Origin: Porticoccaceae bacterium | Lineage (GTDB): Bacteria; Pseudomonadota; Gammaproteobacteria; Pseudomonadales; Porticoccaceae | Reading direction: 5' to 3' | DNA length: 64,000 nt | NCBI GenBank assembly: GCA_012960115.1 | Contig: DUBX01000014.1 | Location: forward strand, 26,688 to 90,687 | Shown: in pieces, positions 1-9,320 of the stretch | How positions within the stretch are numbered: the stretch's first letter is position 1 | Layout of the letters: the number at the start of each line of letters is the position of its first letter | Position numbers and translations under genes: made by a program | Notes under the pieces: generated by a model | Database searches by the model: none | Told to the model about the DNA's origin: nothing | The model's input: the letters and a program-made list of their open reading frames with translations, nothing else

Positions 1-71
1 AAACCCCTTTCACTATCGTAGATAGCAACACCGGTTTCATCGCATGACGTTTCGATACCTAGAACAAGCAT
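1..71 (-). CDS. tsaD: tRNA N6-adenosine threonylcarbamoyltransferase TsaD, N-terminal end only
   Basis: Only the first 23 or so codons are inside the window; the gene runs off the left edge on the minus strand. The translated start reads [19 protein letters not shown], the hallmark N-terminus of the TsaD/Kae1 ASKHA family, which with TsaB and TsaE installs the t6A base next to the anticodon of ANN-decoding tRNAs. It is divergent from rpsU, the arrangement seen in many gammaproteobacteria. The start ATG is the complement of 69-71. Identity is secure from the motif plus synteny; nothing can be said about the rest of the protein. Confidence 0.93.
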   Translation of the reverse strand, partial: MLVLGIETSCDETGVAIYDSERG

Positions 72-315
72 GTAGGGCAGACTCTCATTAAAAGGTGAGC
101 ATAGACAAGCAGGGATTATAGCAATAGTTCTCGGTCCAAAGTTAAACCCTTAAGCCTAGATTTGAAACCGCTCCATTTGCAGGCAAAAAAGACTCACAAA
201 ACAAGGCAAAAAACTTTGCATCGACTACGCTAAGTGTATAGACTACGCGCCCTTGAGTGGTTGGTTGCGAGTTGGCCCAACTTACAAGGTATTTTCACTA
301 CAGGATTAACTATAC
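72..315. promoter_or_regulatory. Divergent tsaD/rpsU control region
   Basis: 244 bases without a gene between the tsaD start (minus) and rpsU (plus). A plausible sigma-70 promoter for rpsU is TTTGCA at 215-220, a 16-base spacer, and TATAGA at 237-242. An AGGA at 302-305 lies 10 bases before the rpsU ATG and serves as ribosome binding site. The promoter assignment is by eye only. This would be the main promoter of the rpsU-yqeY-dnaG-rpoD cluster. Confidence 0.4.
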
Positions 316-531
316 ATGCCAAGTGTGCGCATTAAAGAAAACGAGCCCTTTGACGTAGCATTACGTCGTTTTAAACGTTCTTGCGAAAAAGCTGGTGTCC
401 TAGCTAAAGTTCGCAGCTGTGAGTTCTACGAAAAGCCTACCTGGGTGCGCAAGCGTAAAGCCGCCGCCGCAGTGAAGCGAACCCAAAAGCTGGTTTCACG
501 AGAATCACGCAAGTTTATTCGGCTGTACTAG
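316..531 (+). CDS. rpsU: 30S ribosomal protein S21
   Basis: Full-length S21 (71 residues, the usual size), a small very basic protein of the 30S subunit that helps base-pairing between 16S rRNA and mRNA at initiation. The N-terminus ([20 protein letters not shown]) and the basic C-terminus ([11 protein letters not shown]) are typical of proteobacterial S21. It is the first gene of a macromolecular-synthesis cluster with dnaG and rpoD, as in E. coli, with yqeY inserted between rpsU and dnaG. A strong hairpin terminator follows at 577-597, so much transcription probably stops before yqeY and S21 would be made in excess of primase and sigma. Confidence 0.98.
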   Translation: MPSVRIKENEPFDVALRRFKRSCEKAGVLAKVRSCEFYEKPTWVRKRKAAAAVKRTQKLVSRESRKFIRLY

Positions 532-576
532 GTACCAAACAAGTTTCGTTGTGTTTGATGCAAAACAGTAACAAGG

Positions 577-597
577 AGCGCCAATTGGGCGCTTTTT
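577..597 (+). terminator. Intrinsic terminator/attenuator after rpsU
   Basis: Stem AGCGCC (577-582) / GGCGCT (588-593), loop AATTG, followed by a T run to 597. Rho-independent type. It sits inside the rpsU-dnaG-rpoD cluster, the same place as the partial terminator known in the E. coli macromolecular-synthesis operon, so readthrough into yqeY-dnaG is expected. Confidence 0.85.
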
Positions 598-637
598 GTG
601 TTTCTGGTATTCATAACTTTTTATATCGAGGTCCCTC

Positions 638-1084
638 ATGTCGATGAAAACGCAACTCACTGATGCAATGAAAGATGCAATGCGCGCAAAAGATAAACCA
701 CGTCTTAGCGCTATTAGGCTGATACTCTCCGAAGTAAAGCGTATCGAGATAGATGAGCGCATCGAGATCAGCGATGAACGATTAATAGCTATTCTCGATA
801 AGATGATTAAACAAAGACGGGACTCCATCACGCAATACGAAGCGGCGGGTCGACAAGAACTCGCAGATATTGAAATCGGTGAAATCAGTGTTATCCAAGA
901 ATTCTTGCCGGTTGCCCTCACTGAAGAAGAAATCAGCGCTATGATTACCGCGGCAATTGGTGCTACTGATGCCGAATCAATGCGGGATATGGGCAAGGTC
1001 ATGGGCATTCTAAAACCGCAAATCCAAGGACGTGCCGATGGCGGTGCAGTAAGCGGACTGGTCAAGTCAGCTTTAAACGGTTAA
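638..1084 (+). CDS. yqeY: GatB/YqeY domain-containing protein
   Basis: A 148-residue, mostly helical, charged protein matching the stand-alone GatB/YqeY domain family, which resembles the C-terminal tRNA-binding tail of the GatB amidotransferase subunit. Recognisable segments are the N-terminal TDAMKDAMRAKDKPRLSAIR and the C-terminal MRDMGKVMGILKPQIQGRAD. The molecular role of the free protein is not established; a link to tRNA is inferred from the GatB similarity. GAGG at 628-631, 6 bases before ATG 638, supports this start; a second in-frame ATG lies at 644. The position between rpsU and dnaG is common in gammaproteobacteria related to Pseudomonas. Confidence 0.92.
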   Translation: MSMKTQLTDAMKDAMRAKDKPRLSAIRLILSEVKRIEIDERIEISDERLIAILDKMIKQRRDSITQYEAAGRQELADIEIGEISVIQEFLPVALTEEEISAMITAAIGATDAESMRDMGKVMGILKPQIQGRADGGAVSGLVKSALNG

Positions 1085-1150
1085 AGGCTGTTTCTTTCCA
1101 CGGTGAAGACGTTACACTGTGGTTATCGTGACCAATGACGCGCAAGACTG

Positions 1151-3106
1151 ATGGCCGGACTAATACCCCAAACTTTTATTGATGATTTACTAGATCGCAT
1201 CGACATAGTCGATATCGTCAACGGTCGCGTTCAGCTTAAAAAAGCAGGCAAGAACTACAAGGCCTGCTGTCCCTTCCATGAAGAAAAAAGCCCCTCTTTT
1301 ACTGTCGCGCAAGATAAACAGTTTTACTATTGTTTTGGTTGCGGCGTTGGCGGCAATGCTCTTGGTTTCGTCATGGAATTTGATCGTCTCGATTTCTTAC
1401 CTGCTGTAGAACTGCTGGCTAAAAATGCTGGTATGGAAATCCCTCGAGTAGCGGCCCCAGACCAGAAAGTGGCAAAACAAAAAGACAGCCTATTTTCAAT
1501 ACTGACTGAGTCAGATACATTTTTCCGGCAACAACTGAGAACACATAAGGCAGCAAGCTCAGCAGTTGAATACTTAAAAGGGAGAGGTCTGAGCGGTAAA
1601 ATTGCAGCCCAATTCGGGGTTGGATATGCGCCTCCAGGATGGGACAATCTATTAACAGCATCGGGGACTGATGCTGAAAAAATCAAACTACTCGACGAGT
1701 CCGGTATGATCATTGTCAAACCGGAAGAAAAAAAACAATATGATCGATTTCGTCATCGCATTATGTTTCCCATTCGTGATCAACGCGGTCGTACTTTAGG
1801 GTTTGGAGGCCGGGTCTTAGACGATAGCACCCCCAAATACCTCAATTCTCCAGAAACTCCTGTATTTCATAAAGGACGAGAGCTCTATGGGTTGTATGAA
1901 GCCCGGCAATCGCTCAAAGAGATTTCCTGCTTGATCATGGTTGAGGGCTATATGGATGTGATTGCTCTAGCCCAATATGGTATTGCCAATGCCGTAGCCA
2001 CGCTGGGTACTGCGTTAACGGAAAATCACCTGCAAAAACTATTTCGATACACCTCTGAAATAGTATTCTGCTTTGATGGCGATAATGCGGGCAGGAGAGC
2101 TGCGGCTCGATCTTTAGAGATCGCGCTTCCTGAAATGCGCGATGGCGTGTCGGCTAAGTTCCTCTTCTTGCCCGATGGTGAAGACCCAGACACTATGGTT
2201 AGAACCCTTGGCACTGCTGAATTCCAAGAACGAATCAATAAGGCGCAACCACTTTCGGAATTTCTGTTTGAACAACTCAGTGAAGGTGTTGACGCCTCAA
2301 CAGCAGATGGTAAAGCTCGATTAAGTAAAGTCTGCGCACCACAAATTAATCGAATCCCACAGGGAGTTTTTCGCCAGCTTATGCTTGAAGAGCTTTCCCG
2401 GCGAACAGGAATCTCAGCGGACAATCTCAAAGATTATGTTGCCACTCACATTACACCACAGCAGCGTGCTGTAGCCTCAAAAGAAAAGGCCCCAGCGGAA
2501 ATCCGCTCTGATTCCTACGATCATGCTGCGCAACAAGGCGATCACCATTATGCCGAATTCGAGGGTTCATTAGTCGTAGATGATTTTCCGAGTATCAACC
2601 CGACTAGAGCATCCAAAATACGCCTTCCTCCGGTAAAATTTTTAACCGCATTACTGCTTAATCATCCCGCTTTAGCTGAATCTGTTGAAGATATCGAGTT
2701 TTTAAGCTTATCTTCAGACGAAGATACCCAACTATTTCTTAGGGTTCTAGAGGTCGCAAAGAAAAACCCACATTACAAACCATCCCATATTTTTGCTTAC
2801 TGGCTAGGCACTCACGGCAACCAAGCTGAAACCAAAATATTACAGTCTCTCGCTGCTAGCGAGCTATACCACCCTCCAGTTGGCACTGGTAGAGACGATC
2901 ATCAAGAGTTTAATGACGCCCTTAAGCATGTAACCCAGACCGCATTTGAGGCCCTCCCAACTCAAGAAAAAGCAACATACCTGCTTGGACTCAGCGCCCT
3001 CGGCGAGCGGGAAATCAAGCAGTTACATAAAATACGTCTACAGCTGTCAAGTGACCCTCAATCAGTTGAACTAAAAAACAAGATAAAACAACGACTTGTA
3101 GTCTAA
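1151..3106 (+). CDS. dnaG: DNA primase
   Basis: Synthesises the RNA primers for chromosomal replication at the fork, recruited by DnaB helicase. The 651-residue protein has the family layout: N-terminal CHC2 zinc finger with Cys40, His43, Cys61 and Cys64; a central catalytic core and TOPRIM domain with the acidic motifs VEGYMDV (about residue 263) and FDGDNAG (about 310); and a more variable C-terminal helicase-binding domain (about 450-651). The start MAGLIPQTFIDDLLDRIDIVD is the conserved DnaG N-terminus, which fixes ATG 1151, although the ribosome binding site is weak. It lies 66 bases after yqeY with no terminator in between, so co-transcription is likely. Confidence 0.98.
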   Translation: MAGLIPQTFIDDLLDRIDIVDIVNGRVQLKKAGKNYKACCPFHEEKSPSFTVAQDKQFYYCFGCGVGGNALGFVMEFDRLDFLPAVELLAKNAGMEIPRVAAPDQKVAKQKDSLFSILTESDTFFRQQLRTHKAASSAVEYLKGRGLSGKIAAQFGVGYAPPGWDNLLTASGTDAEKIKLLDESGMIIVKPEEKKQYDRFRHRIMFPIRDQRGRTLGFGGRVLDDSTPKYLNSPETPVFHKGRELYGLYEARQSLKEISCLIMVEGYMDVIALAQYGIANAVATLGTALTENHLQKLFRYTSEIVFCFDGDNAGRRAAARSLEIALPEMRDGVSAKFLFLPDGEDPDTMVRTLGTAEFQERINKAQPLSEFLFEQLSEGVDASTADGKARLSKVCAPQINRIPQGVFRQLMLEELSRRTGISADNLKDYVATHITPQQRAVASKEKAPAEIRSDSYDHAAQQGDHHYAEFEGSLVVDDFPSINPTRASKIRLPPVKFLTALLLNHPALAESVEDIEFLSLSSDEDTQLFLRVLEVAKKNPHYKPSHIFAYWLGTHGNQAETKILQSLAASELYHPPVGTGRDDHQEFNDALKHVTQTAFEALPTQEKATYLLGLSALGEREIKQLHKIRLQLSSDPQSVELKNKIKQRLVV

Positions 3107-3124
3107 ACTAAGAAATATAAAATA

Positions 3125-3177
3125 AGCCAAATAAACAACACTTTGGCTGGGACAATCTGTTATTTATTCGCTATAAT
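3125..3177 (+). promoter_or_regulatory. Promoter candidate for rpoD
   Basis: A perfect TATAAT at 3172-3177 with GGGACA at 3149-3154 (17-base spacer) makes a good sigma-70 promoter between dnaG and rpoD. Just upstream is an inverted repeat AGCCAAA (3125-3131) / TTTGGCT (3142-3148) that lacks a T tract and so is not a convincing terminator. A separate rpoD promoter matches the E. coli operon, where rpoD has its own internal promoters; here it is inferred from sequence only. Confidence 0.55.
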
Positions 3178-3218
3178 CGCGCGCTACTTTTCAACCCTCA
3201 ACTAGGCAACATTGCCCT

Positions 3219-5066
3219 ATGACTGAAAGCACTGATAAGCAACGATCCGGTATCAAAGATCTCATAGCTAAAGGCCGTGAGCAAGGGTACCTTACCTACG
3301 CGGAAGTTAACGATCACCTACCAGAAGATATTGCTGACCCCGAACAGGTCGAAGATATCATTCAGATGATCAACGACATGGGCATAACGGTGTATGAAAA
3401 CGCACCCGATGCTGAAACGTTATTAATGAGAACTGGTGACAATACGCCTGATGAAGTTGCCGCTGCAGAAGCCGCAGCCGCCCTTGCCTCAGTGGAATCT
3501 GAACAACATCGCACGACAGACCCTGTACGCATGTATATGCGTGAAATGGGCTCCGTTGAGCTATTGACCCGCGAAGGTGAAATTGAGATAGCCAAGCGGA
3601 TTGAAGAAGGCACACGAGAACTAATGTCTGCTGTTGCTGAATGGCCATCGACGGTTGCAACTGTTATTGCAGTGTGGGATAAGGTGATTGCTGGCGATAA
3701 GAAACTAACAGACCTTATTAGCGGTTACCTTAACCCCATGGAACATGTGCCATCTGCACTTGCGCAACAGCAAGCAGCTGAGGCCGCTGAAGCTGAAAGA
3801 ATCGCCAATGGCGAAGAAATTGAAGAGAAAGAGGAAGAAGAGCAACACGAAGGCGGCCTAGACCCTGAAGTGGCGACTGAGCGCTTTGAAGAAATCCGCA
3901 AACAACTGATCAAAGCCGAAAAGTCCGTTGCTAAAACAGGCAGATCTAGCGATCCGTCTCTCAAGCAAATGGCAGAGTTAGCGGAGTTATTCAAATATTT
4001 AAAACTGACCCCTCGTCAGTTTGATCCATTAATTGGATTGATCCGAGCAGCTGTTGAAAAGATTCGTAAAGAAGAACGAATCATTATGAAACTCTGCATT
4101 CGCTTTGCAAAAATGCCGCGCAAAGAGTTCATAAAGTCATTCCCAGGCAACGAAACCAACCTTAAGTGGACAAGCTCTTTAATAAAGGCCAAAGCCGATT
4201 ACTCTGAGGGCATTACTAACCAAGAAGTCGAAGTTTTGCGGTCACAGCGTAAGCTTGCGAAGGTTGAAAAAGCCAGTGGTCTGTCAATTTTACAGATTAA
4301 AGACATAAATCGCCGCCTTACCATAGGTGAAGCCATGTCTCGCCGAGCCAAGAAAGAAATGGTAGAAGCCAACTTGCGATTAGTGATCTCCATTGCTAAA
4401 AAATACACGAATCGTGGTCTCCAGTTTTTGGATCTTATCCAAGAAGGCAACATCGGTCTAATGAAAGCCGTCGACAAATTTGAGTATCGTCGTGGTTATA
4501 AGTTCTCGACCTACGCGACATGGTGGATTCGTCAAGCTATCACTCGATCAATCGCCGACCAAGCTCGCACTATTCGCATTCCAGTACACATGATTGAGAC
4601 CATCAACAAACTCAATCGTATTTCGCGGCAAATGCTTCAAGAAATGGGTCGCGAGCCTTCGCCCGAAGAGTTGGCTGAGCGCATGGAAATGCCTGAAGAT
4701 AAGATTCGTAAGGTATTGAAAATAGCCAAAGAGCCTATTTCAATGGAAACACCCATAGGTGAAGATGAAGACGCCAGTATTGGCGACCTCATAGAAGACA
4801 ACACCATTGCACAGCCTATTGATGAAGCGACCAAGTACAATTTAACAGATTCAACTCGTGGCGTACTGAGCAGCTTAACCGCTCGCGAAGCCAAGGTACT
4901 GCGCATGCGTTTTGGCATTGATATGAACACCGACCATACGCTTGAAGAAGTCGGCAAACAGTTTGATGTGACAAGAGAGCGAATTCGTCAGATTGAAGCA
5001 AAGGCCTTACGTAAATTACGTCATCCGACCCGCTCGGATCATCTGCGTAGCTTTCTTGACGAGTAA
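3219..5066 (+). CDS. rpoD: RNA polymerase sigma factor RpoD (sigma-70)
   Basis: Housekeeping sigma factor, 615 residues, the usual gammaproteobacterial size. All regions are visible: the N-terminal 1.1 segment; [20 protein letters not shown] (region 1.2); a large acidic non-conserved insert rich in Glu (about 190-215); region 2 with [20 protein letters not shown] and [17 protein letters not shown], which contact core and melt the -10 box; region 3; and region 4 with the helix-turn-helix [20 protein letters not shown] that reads the -35 box. It ends LRSFLDE as in other gammaproteobacterial RpoD. It follows dnaG by 112 bases with its own promoter candidate and is followed immediately by a tRNA-Ile gene. 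Confidence 0.99.
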   Translation: MTESTDKQRSGIKDLIAKGREQGYLTYAEVNDHLPEDIADPEQVEDIIQMINDMGITVYENAPDAETLLMRTGDNTPDEVAAAEAAAALASVESEQHRTTDPVRMYMREMGSVELLTREGEIEIAKRIEEGTRELMSAVAEWPSTVATVIAVWDKVIAGDKKLTDLISGYLNPMEHVPSALAQQQAAEAAEAERIANGEEIEEKEEEEQHEGGLDPEVATERFEEIRKQLIKAEKSVAKTGRSSDPSLKQMAELAELFKYLKLTPRQFDPLIGLIRAAVEKIRKEERIIMKLCIRFAKMPRKEFIKSFPGNETNLKWTSSLIKAKADYSEGITNQEVEVLRSQRKLAKVEKASGLSILQIKDINRRLTIGEAMSRRAKKEMVEANLRLVISIAKKYTNRGLQFLDLIQEGNIGLMKAVDKFEYRRGYKFSTYATWWIRQAITRSIADQARTIRIPVHMIETINKLNRISRQMLQEMGREPSPEELAERMEMPEDKIRKVLKIAKEPISMETPIGEDEDASIGDLIEDNTIAQPIDEATKYNLTDSTRGVLSSLTAREAKVLRMRFGIDMNTDHTLEEVGKQFDVTRERIRQIEAKALRKLRHPTRSDHLRSFLDE

Positions 5067-5077
5067 CAATAATTTAA

Positions 5078-5154
5078 GGGCCCATAGCTCAGCTGGTTAG
5101 AGCAGTCGACTCATAATCGATTGGTCGTAGGTTCAAGTCCTACTGGGCCCACCA
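5078..5154 (+). tRNA. tRNA-Ile (anticodon CAU, lysidine-type)
   Basis: A complete 77-base cloverleaf with encoded CCA: acceptor GGGCCCA/TGGGCCC, D stem GCTC/GAGC, anticodon stem GTCGA/TCGAT with loop CTCATAA (anticodon CAT at 5112-5114), and T arm GTAGG-TTCAAGT-CCTAC. The body, especially the loop context and position next to rpoD, matches the E. coli ileX type, whose C34 is converted to lysidine by TilS to read AUA; elongator tRNA-Met is the alternative for a CAU anticodon. A T run follows the CCA at 5155. Confidence 0.93.
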
Positions 5155-5172
5155 TTTTTTCCTAGTCAAAAA

Positions 5173-5252
5173 GTCAATCGACAATAATCGAAAAAAAGGT
5201 CAATCGACTCATAATTGATTGCTCGTAGGCTTAAATCCTACTGGATCCATCC
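5173..5252 (+). repeat. Decayed partial copies of the adjacent tRNA-Ile
   Basis: Bases 5201-5252 align along their length with the 3' two-thirds of the tRNA gene: anticodon arm (with CTCATAA), variable loop, T arm (GTAGG-CTTAAAT-CCTAC) and most of the acceptor 3' strand, ending CATCC rather than CACCA. The 5' acceptor strand and D arm are missing, so it cannot fold as a tRNA. A shorter fragment at 5173-5190 repeats the anticodon-arm region; GTCAATCGAC occurs exactly at 5173-5182 and 5199-5208. These may be scars of integration/excision at a tRNA attachment site or decayed tandem duplications. Confidence 0.75.
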
Positions 5253-5280
5253 TTTAGCTTACCGCCTAACCTTATTTGTC

Positions 5281-7060
5281 TTACCGCATCCTTGCCTCAG
5301 ATTGTTTATTGGCAACCCACGACAGTATGGCTTTTTCTGTCATCGGCAGCGTCATGCTACCATTTTCTAAAACACGATCATGGAAGTCGCTTAAATCAAA
5401 ATTATCCGCTAATTCTTGTTCTGCAAAATCCCTTAGTCGACGAATTTCTAACATGCCTAACATATAGGCATTTGCTTGCGCAGGCCACGAGATATAACGG
5501 TTAATATCATTTTCGATGTCAACTTTTGCCCAGCCAGTATTGTTTAACATATAGTCTATAGACTGCTGTCGAGTCCAACCCTTCGTGTGTATACCTGAAT
5601 CAATGACCAGTCTAGCTGCTCGCAGCCTGGTCAGAGAGCATTCCCATAAGGTCAAGTGAGGTTTTATAAAGGCTTAGTTCTTGCGCGAGGCGTTCAGAGT
5701 ACAACCCCCACCCTTCTGAATACCCCGCGTTATAGGTGTAGCGAACAAAAGAATGTACTTTGCTACCCAACTCTAACGCTATAGCACCCTGCATATGATG
5801 ACCCGGATACGTCTCATGGTAGAGAGTTGAAAGTTGGCTTGCACGAGATCTATGCTCTGGATCTTTGACGGCAATATAAAAAATACCGGGTCGCGATCCA
5901 TCTTCAGATGACGAGTGATACTCACCAACACCACTTGCAGCAAAATCAGGGTAAGGTTTAATCTTTACATCCGCTTTTGGCATCAATCCAAATACCTTAG
6001 CGACTTCTTTTCGCGCAGCATCAAGGCCGTCTCGAGAGTATTGAACGACTTCTTCTTCAGACCTAAAAGTGAATTCCCTATCTAAATTCACTCTTCGTAG
6101 GAATTTTTCTATTGATTCCCCAGAATAATGTTCACTTAATATTGCCTCCATCTCTACTCTAATTTTCTTTATCTGTTGAAGACCAAGTTCATGAATTTGG
6201 TCAGCACTTGGTTCAATTGTTACAAAGGAGCGAACTAGAGCGGGATAGCATTCAGATCCATTAGGATTGAAACTTATCGATATGTCTTTACGAGCTTTAT
6301 TGAGATAGTCTTTCTCAATAAAATTTGCAAACCGATGAATGGCGGGCGCTATCTCCTCATCAAAAATCTTCTGCACATTTTCTTTAAAAAAAACATCATT
6401 TGCTCTAATCCCTATACCAAGGAAAGGAGAACTTTCCTCTAACAATGCGCGAGCTTCAGATGGCACGGCTTCAACCGTTACTCTGGGCGAGCTGTATCCT
6501 TGAGATAAACCAAGCTTTAAATTTACTATTTCAGTATCTATGAAGTTATCTACTTGCCTTAACCGTTTCAGAGCTTGATCTTTTAAATCTTCTGAATCCA
6601 GGGGTTGAATATCAAAAATAAACGGGAGACTCGTATACCAAGCAGTTGTGGTGCTAGTTTCCCACAGCTCTTTTCGACAAATCCTAGCTTCTTGCGAGGA
6701 CTCTAGACTTTCATGAAGAATCCCATAACTTACCCAGTCTTTACTTCCTATTTCTTGTGGCTCGCCTACAGCATTTAATTCCGAGAGCCACTCATCTTCT
6801 TTTACCTGCCATGTAGTTAATCCGTTCAATGAATTATCAAATAACCGATCATGACGGCTATTTTCAATGGAATAAAACGTGCGCATTGATGGATATCGAT
6901 CCATTGTGGCGGCCAGAACTTCATCGGCAATTTCTTCTATCGTCCGATTACTATATTCCGCATTTGAACTCGGATCGTTTATATTACTAGGCTCGCAGGC
7001 CGACAATAACACTAACAATAGAGCCTGTGGTATTAACCTAATATGAGTTTGAAATGGCAT
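5281..7060 (-). pseudogene. DUF885 family lipoprotein (putative metallopeptidase), frameshifted
   Basis: The protein starts MPFQTHIRLIPQALLLVLL followed by SAC, a lipoprotein signal peptide; ATG 7060 is preceded by GAGGG and is preferred to a further upstream ATG at 7117. Most of the DUF885 domain follows, including HETYPGHH, a probable zinc-binding motif near residue 415, and GYSEGWGLYSERLA. After GMLSDQ (about 5630) the frame ends in a stop at 5612-5614, while the rest of the family sequence (RAARLVIDSGIHTKGWTRQQ to the stop at 5281) continues in another reading frame. The junction reads GACCAGGCTGCGAGC, consistent with a one-base insertion or a two-base deletion that also removed the usual Trp. 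It is either a recent pseudogene or a sequencing error. Family function is poorly defined, probably peptidase-like and envelope-bound. Confidence 0.8.
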
Positions 7061-7431
7061 ATATTCCCTCAACCTTGTTATGTTGTCCTTTAACCAAAAT
7101 AAAACCAGTAAAATCACTCAAACTATTTTTTAAAATTATCGCAGTCCTGAGTGCCAATATTGCCAAATATACTTGAAAATGGAAAGGACCAGGATACAGA
7201 GTGACATCTAATGTACAGGCTCTTTATCTGCGTTAGCAGCGTCACGGCCTGACGCTGTCACAAAGCCACTTTTGTCGTCAGCGTTAATGCCAGATGCTCT
7301 ATAAAAAAACAAGTTTGTTTGGCATTAGGTGGCTGGACTATCGTCAAACAGTAGTCTAAATAGCTTCAAATAATCCCACTGTAGTGTACTATCGAAATTA
7401 TTGTCATGAGTAAGGTTGAGCAGTTCAAATA
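7061..7431. other. Intergenic region without a recognised gene
   Basis: About 370 bases between the divergent DUF885 gene and the TPR gene. It must hold both promoters, but I see no convincing -35/-10 pair. It contains a perfect 8-base-pair hairpin, CAGCGTCA (7237-7244) / TGACGCTG (7250-7257) with a 5-base loop. No T run follows it on plus or precedes it usefully for minus, so it is not called a terminator. No RNA family was recognised. Confidence 0.5.
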
Positions 7432-9237
7432 ATGTCACTAAAAAAAGCAGACAGAGCTATTGCTGCGTTACAGAGGGGCGACCTAAAACAGGCCGCCTCT
7501 ATGTTCGACCAATGCCAAAAAAAGCTCAGCCAGCCAAATCAAATGCATGCATGCGTAGTGACTTACATTAAAACAGGTCGTCACAGCGACGCTCAAGCAA
7601 TGCTAAAAAAGCTCATTCAGAAGGTCAATATAACGCCACAGCTAATGTCGTTATCAGGTGATATCAATAAAGCCACCGGCAACTTGGATGCTGCAGTTAA
7701 AGACTATCGTAAAGCGACTGCTATGGCGCCACAGATTCCCGAATTACATTATAATTTGGCCCTTAGTTTATTTGAGAAAATAGACCTTTCAGAGGCTATT
7801 AGTGTTCTAAACCACTCTCTATCGATTCGGCCCGATTATGTAAAAGCATTGATATTACTTGGCCGCTGTTTAGCTGGCCTTCAACAATATAATGATGCTC
7901 ATAGGGCGCTCACAAAATCTATCCGTCTTGAACCAGCTAACCAAACAGCCCATTATCGACTTGGCCGTCTCCATACTCATTGTGGTAACACCGAAAAAGC
8001 GGCAGAATCATTAGAATCAGCACTAAAAATAAACCCACAGTTAAACCCAGCTAGGGAAACTCTGATTTTAAATAGCATTTATGCGGGAGACTACCAAGGC
8101 ACGACAGAGCTCATAGAGTCCACTTTAACTAGCCAGCCACATGAAGAAAACCTTATTGCGATAAGTACTGACTGGGCGATCGAAGTAGCACAAGAAAACC
8201 CTTACGCCTACTATCAAGCAGCCTGGGACAGTCATCCAACGCCAGGTTTATTCAAGTCATACACTAACAGGTTAATCTCGCTGTCAGATTTCGACAAGAC
8301 TGAAATCTTACTCGATGAATACGCATCAAACTTCGGCAAAGACCAAACATGGGAATCAGTAAAACTTAACTTGCTTGAAAGCCAAGATGATTTCGGCGCG
8401 ATGATTGTGCTGATAAAGTCATCAGCACACCGTTCAAAACTGCAGGAGCAACGATGTCTTGCCCATTTTGCACTGGGAGACTATGGCAACAGCTACGACT
8501 GCGCAAAGGAACTGCATGATAGTCGGCCCAACGATAGTTATTACCTAGCACTTCTAGTGACTGCGCTTCGCTGTCTGGGGGACAAAGACTATCAACTGCT
8601 TGTCGATTATGAAAAATTAGTTCTACAAACCGATTTACAATCGCAGTTTGAGCATCCATCTCAATTCAAATCATTCAAGGACAGTCTTACCAAGCACTTA
8701 GATAAACTACATATTACCACCCAGCCTCCAGCGCAACAGTCAGTCAGCGGTGGCACACAAACACCAGGTAACCTTTTTTCTCAAAATCAAAACCCACTGG
8801 TTGCGCAATTAAAACAATTTATTTCGAACTCATCACAACCCTTTTTTGAGGGATTAAAGACTAGCGAGCTGGATGGCTCACACCCAGTGATATCCGGCTG
8901 TCCCAAGGTGCCCTATTTTCACGCAAGCTGGTCAATACGCACTGCCCAAGGCGGCTTTCATAAATCTCATGTGCATTCAAAGGGCTGGTATAGCAGTGCC
9001 TGTTATATTGATGTCCCTAAGATTATCGGCGATAATTCAGACGCCGGTTATCTTATGTTTGGCAAGCCACCCTTTAAAATTAAGGATGAACTACATGCGG
9101 ATTACAAGGTTAAACCCGCGGCTGGAAAACTAGTACTTTTCCCTAGCTACTTCTGGCATGCAACCCAGCCCTATCAAGGGGAAGGCAATAGATTAGTGGT
9201 CGCATTTGATGTCGGTGACCCCAATTTATTTGTTTAG
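7432..9237 (+). CDS. TPR repeat protein with C-terminal 2OG-Fe(II) oxygenase-like domain
   Basis: A 601-residue protein with no signal peptide. Residues about 5-230 are tetratricopeptide repeats (clear units around ATGNLDAAVKDYRKATAMAP and YNDAHRALTKSIRLEPANQT), a protein-binding scaffold; 230-430 is more diverged helical repeat. The C-terminal 110 residues resemble the putative 2OG-Fe(II) oxygenase family PF13759: HVHSKGWYSSACYIDVP (His513/His515), GKLVLFPSYFWHATQP (His576) and a later Arg587 that would hold 2-oxoglutarate. The usual HxD is HxH here, so catalysis is uncertain. TPR-plus-oxygenase proteins of this type occur widely in marine proteobacteria; the substrate is unknown. It stands alone, divergent from the DUF885 gene. 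Confidence 0.75.
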   Translation: MSLKKADRAIAALQRGDLKQAASMFDQCQKKLSQPNQMHACVVTYIKTGRHSDAQAMLKKLIQKVNITPQLMSLSGDINKATGNLDAAVKDYRKATAMAPQIPELHYNLALSLFEKIDLSEAISVLNHSLSIRPDYVKALILLGRCLAGLQQYNDAHRALTKSIRLEPANQTAHYRLGRLHTHCGNTEKAAESLESALKINPQLNPARETLILNSIYAGDYQGTTELIESTLTSQPHEENLIAISTDWAIEVAQENPYAYYQAAWDSHPTPGLFKSYTNRLISLSDFDKTEILLDEYASNFGKDQTWESVKLNLLESQDDFGAMIVLIKSSAHRSKLQEQRCLAHFALGDYGNSYDCAKELHDSRPNDSYYLALLVTALRCLGDKDYQLLVDYEKLVLQTDLQSQFEHPSQFKSFKDSLTKHLDKLHITTQPPAQQSVSGGTQTPGNLFSQNQNPLVAQLKQFISNSSQPFFEGLKTSELDGSHPVISGCPKVPYFHASWSIRTAQGGFHKSHVHSKGWYSSACYIDVPKIIGDNSDAGYLMFGKPPFKIKDELHADYKVKPAAGKLVLFPSYFWHATQPYQGEGNRLVVAFDVGDPNLFV

Positions 9238-9271
9238 ATCATAGTAAAATCAACCCCTGACAAACCAAAAC

Positions 9272-9297
9272 CAAAAAAAGCCCCTTAAAAAGGGGCC
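9272..9297 (-). terminator. Intrinsic terminator of the SDR gene
   Basis: Stem GCCCCTT/AAGGGGC (9280-9286 / 9290-9296). On the minus strand it is followed by a run of seven T residues, so it ends transcription of the SDR gene whose stop codon is at 9321. On plus it also lies just beyond the TPR gene but lacks a T run in that direction. Confidence 0.85.
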
Positions 9298-9320
9298 GTG
9301 CATATGCTTAAAAAACTAAA

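Noticed and set aside
505..1065. Antisense open frames over yqeY, dnaG, rpoD, soxA, nuo and other genes
   Set aside because: These are unconstrained mirror frames of strongly supported genes, with no family similarity of their own.
5201..5252. A second functional tRNA gene
   Set aside because: The 5' acceptor strand and D arm are missing, and the 3' end is CATCC.
7237..7257. Transcription terminator
   Set aside because: A good 8-base-pair stem, but no T run follows in either direction and it lies between divergent genes.
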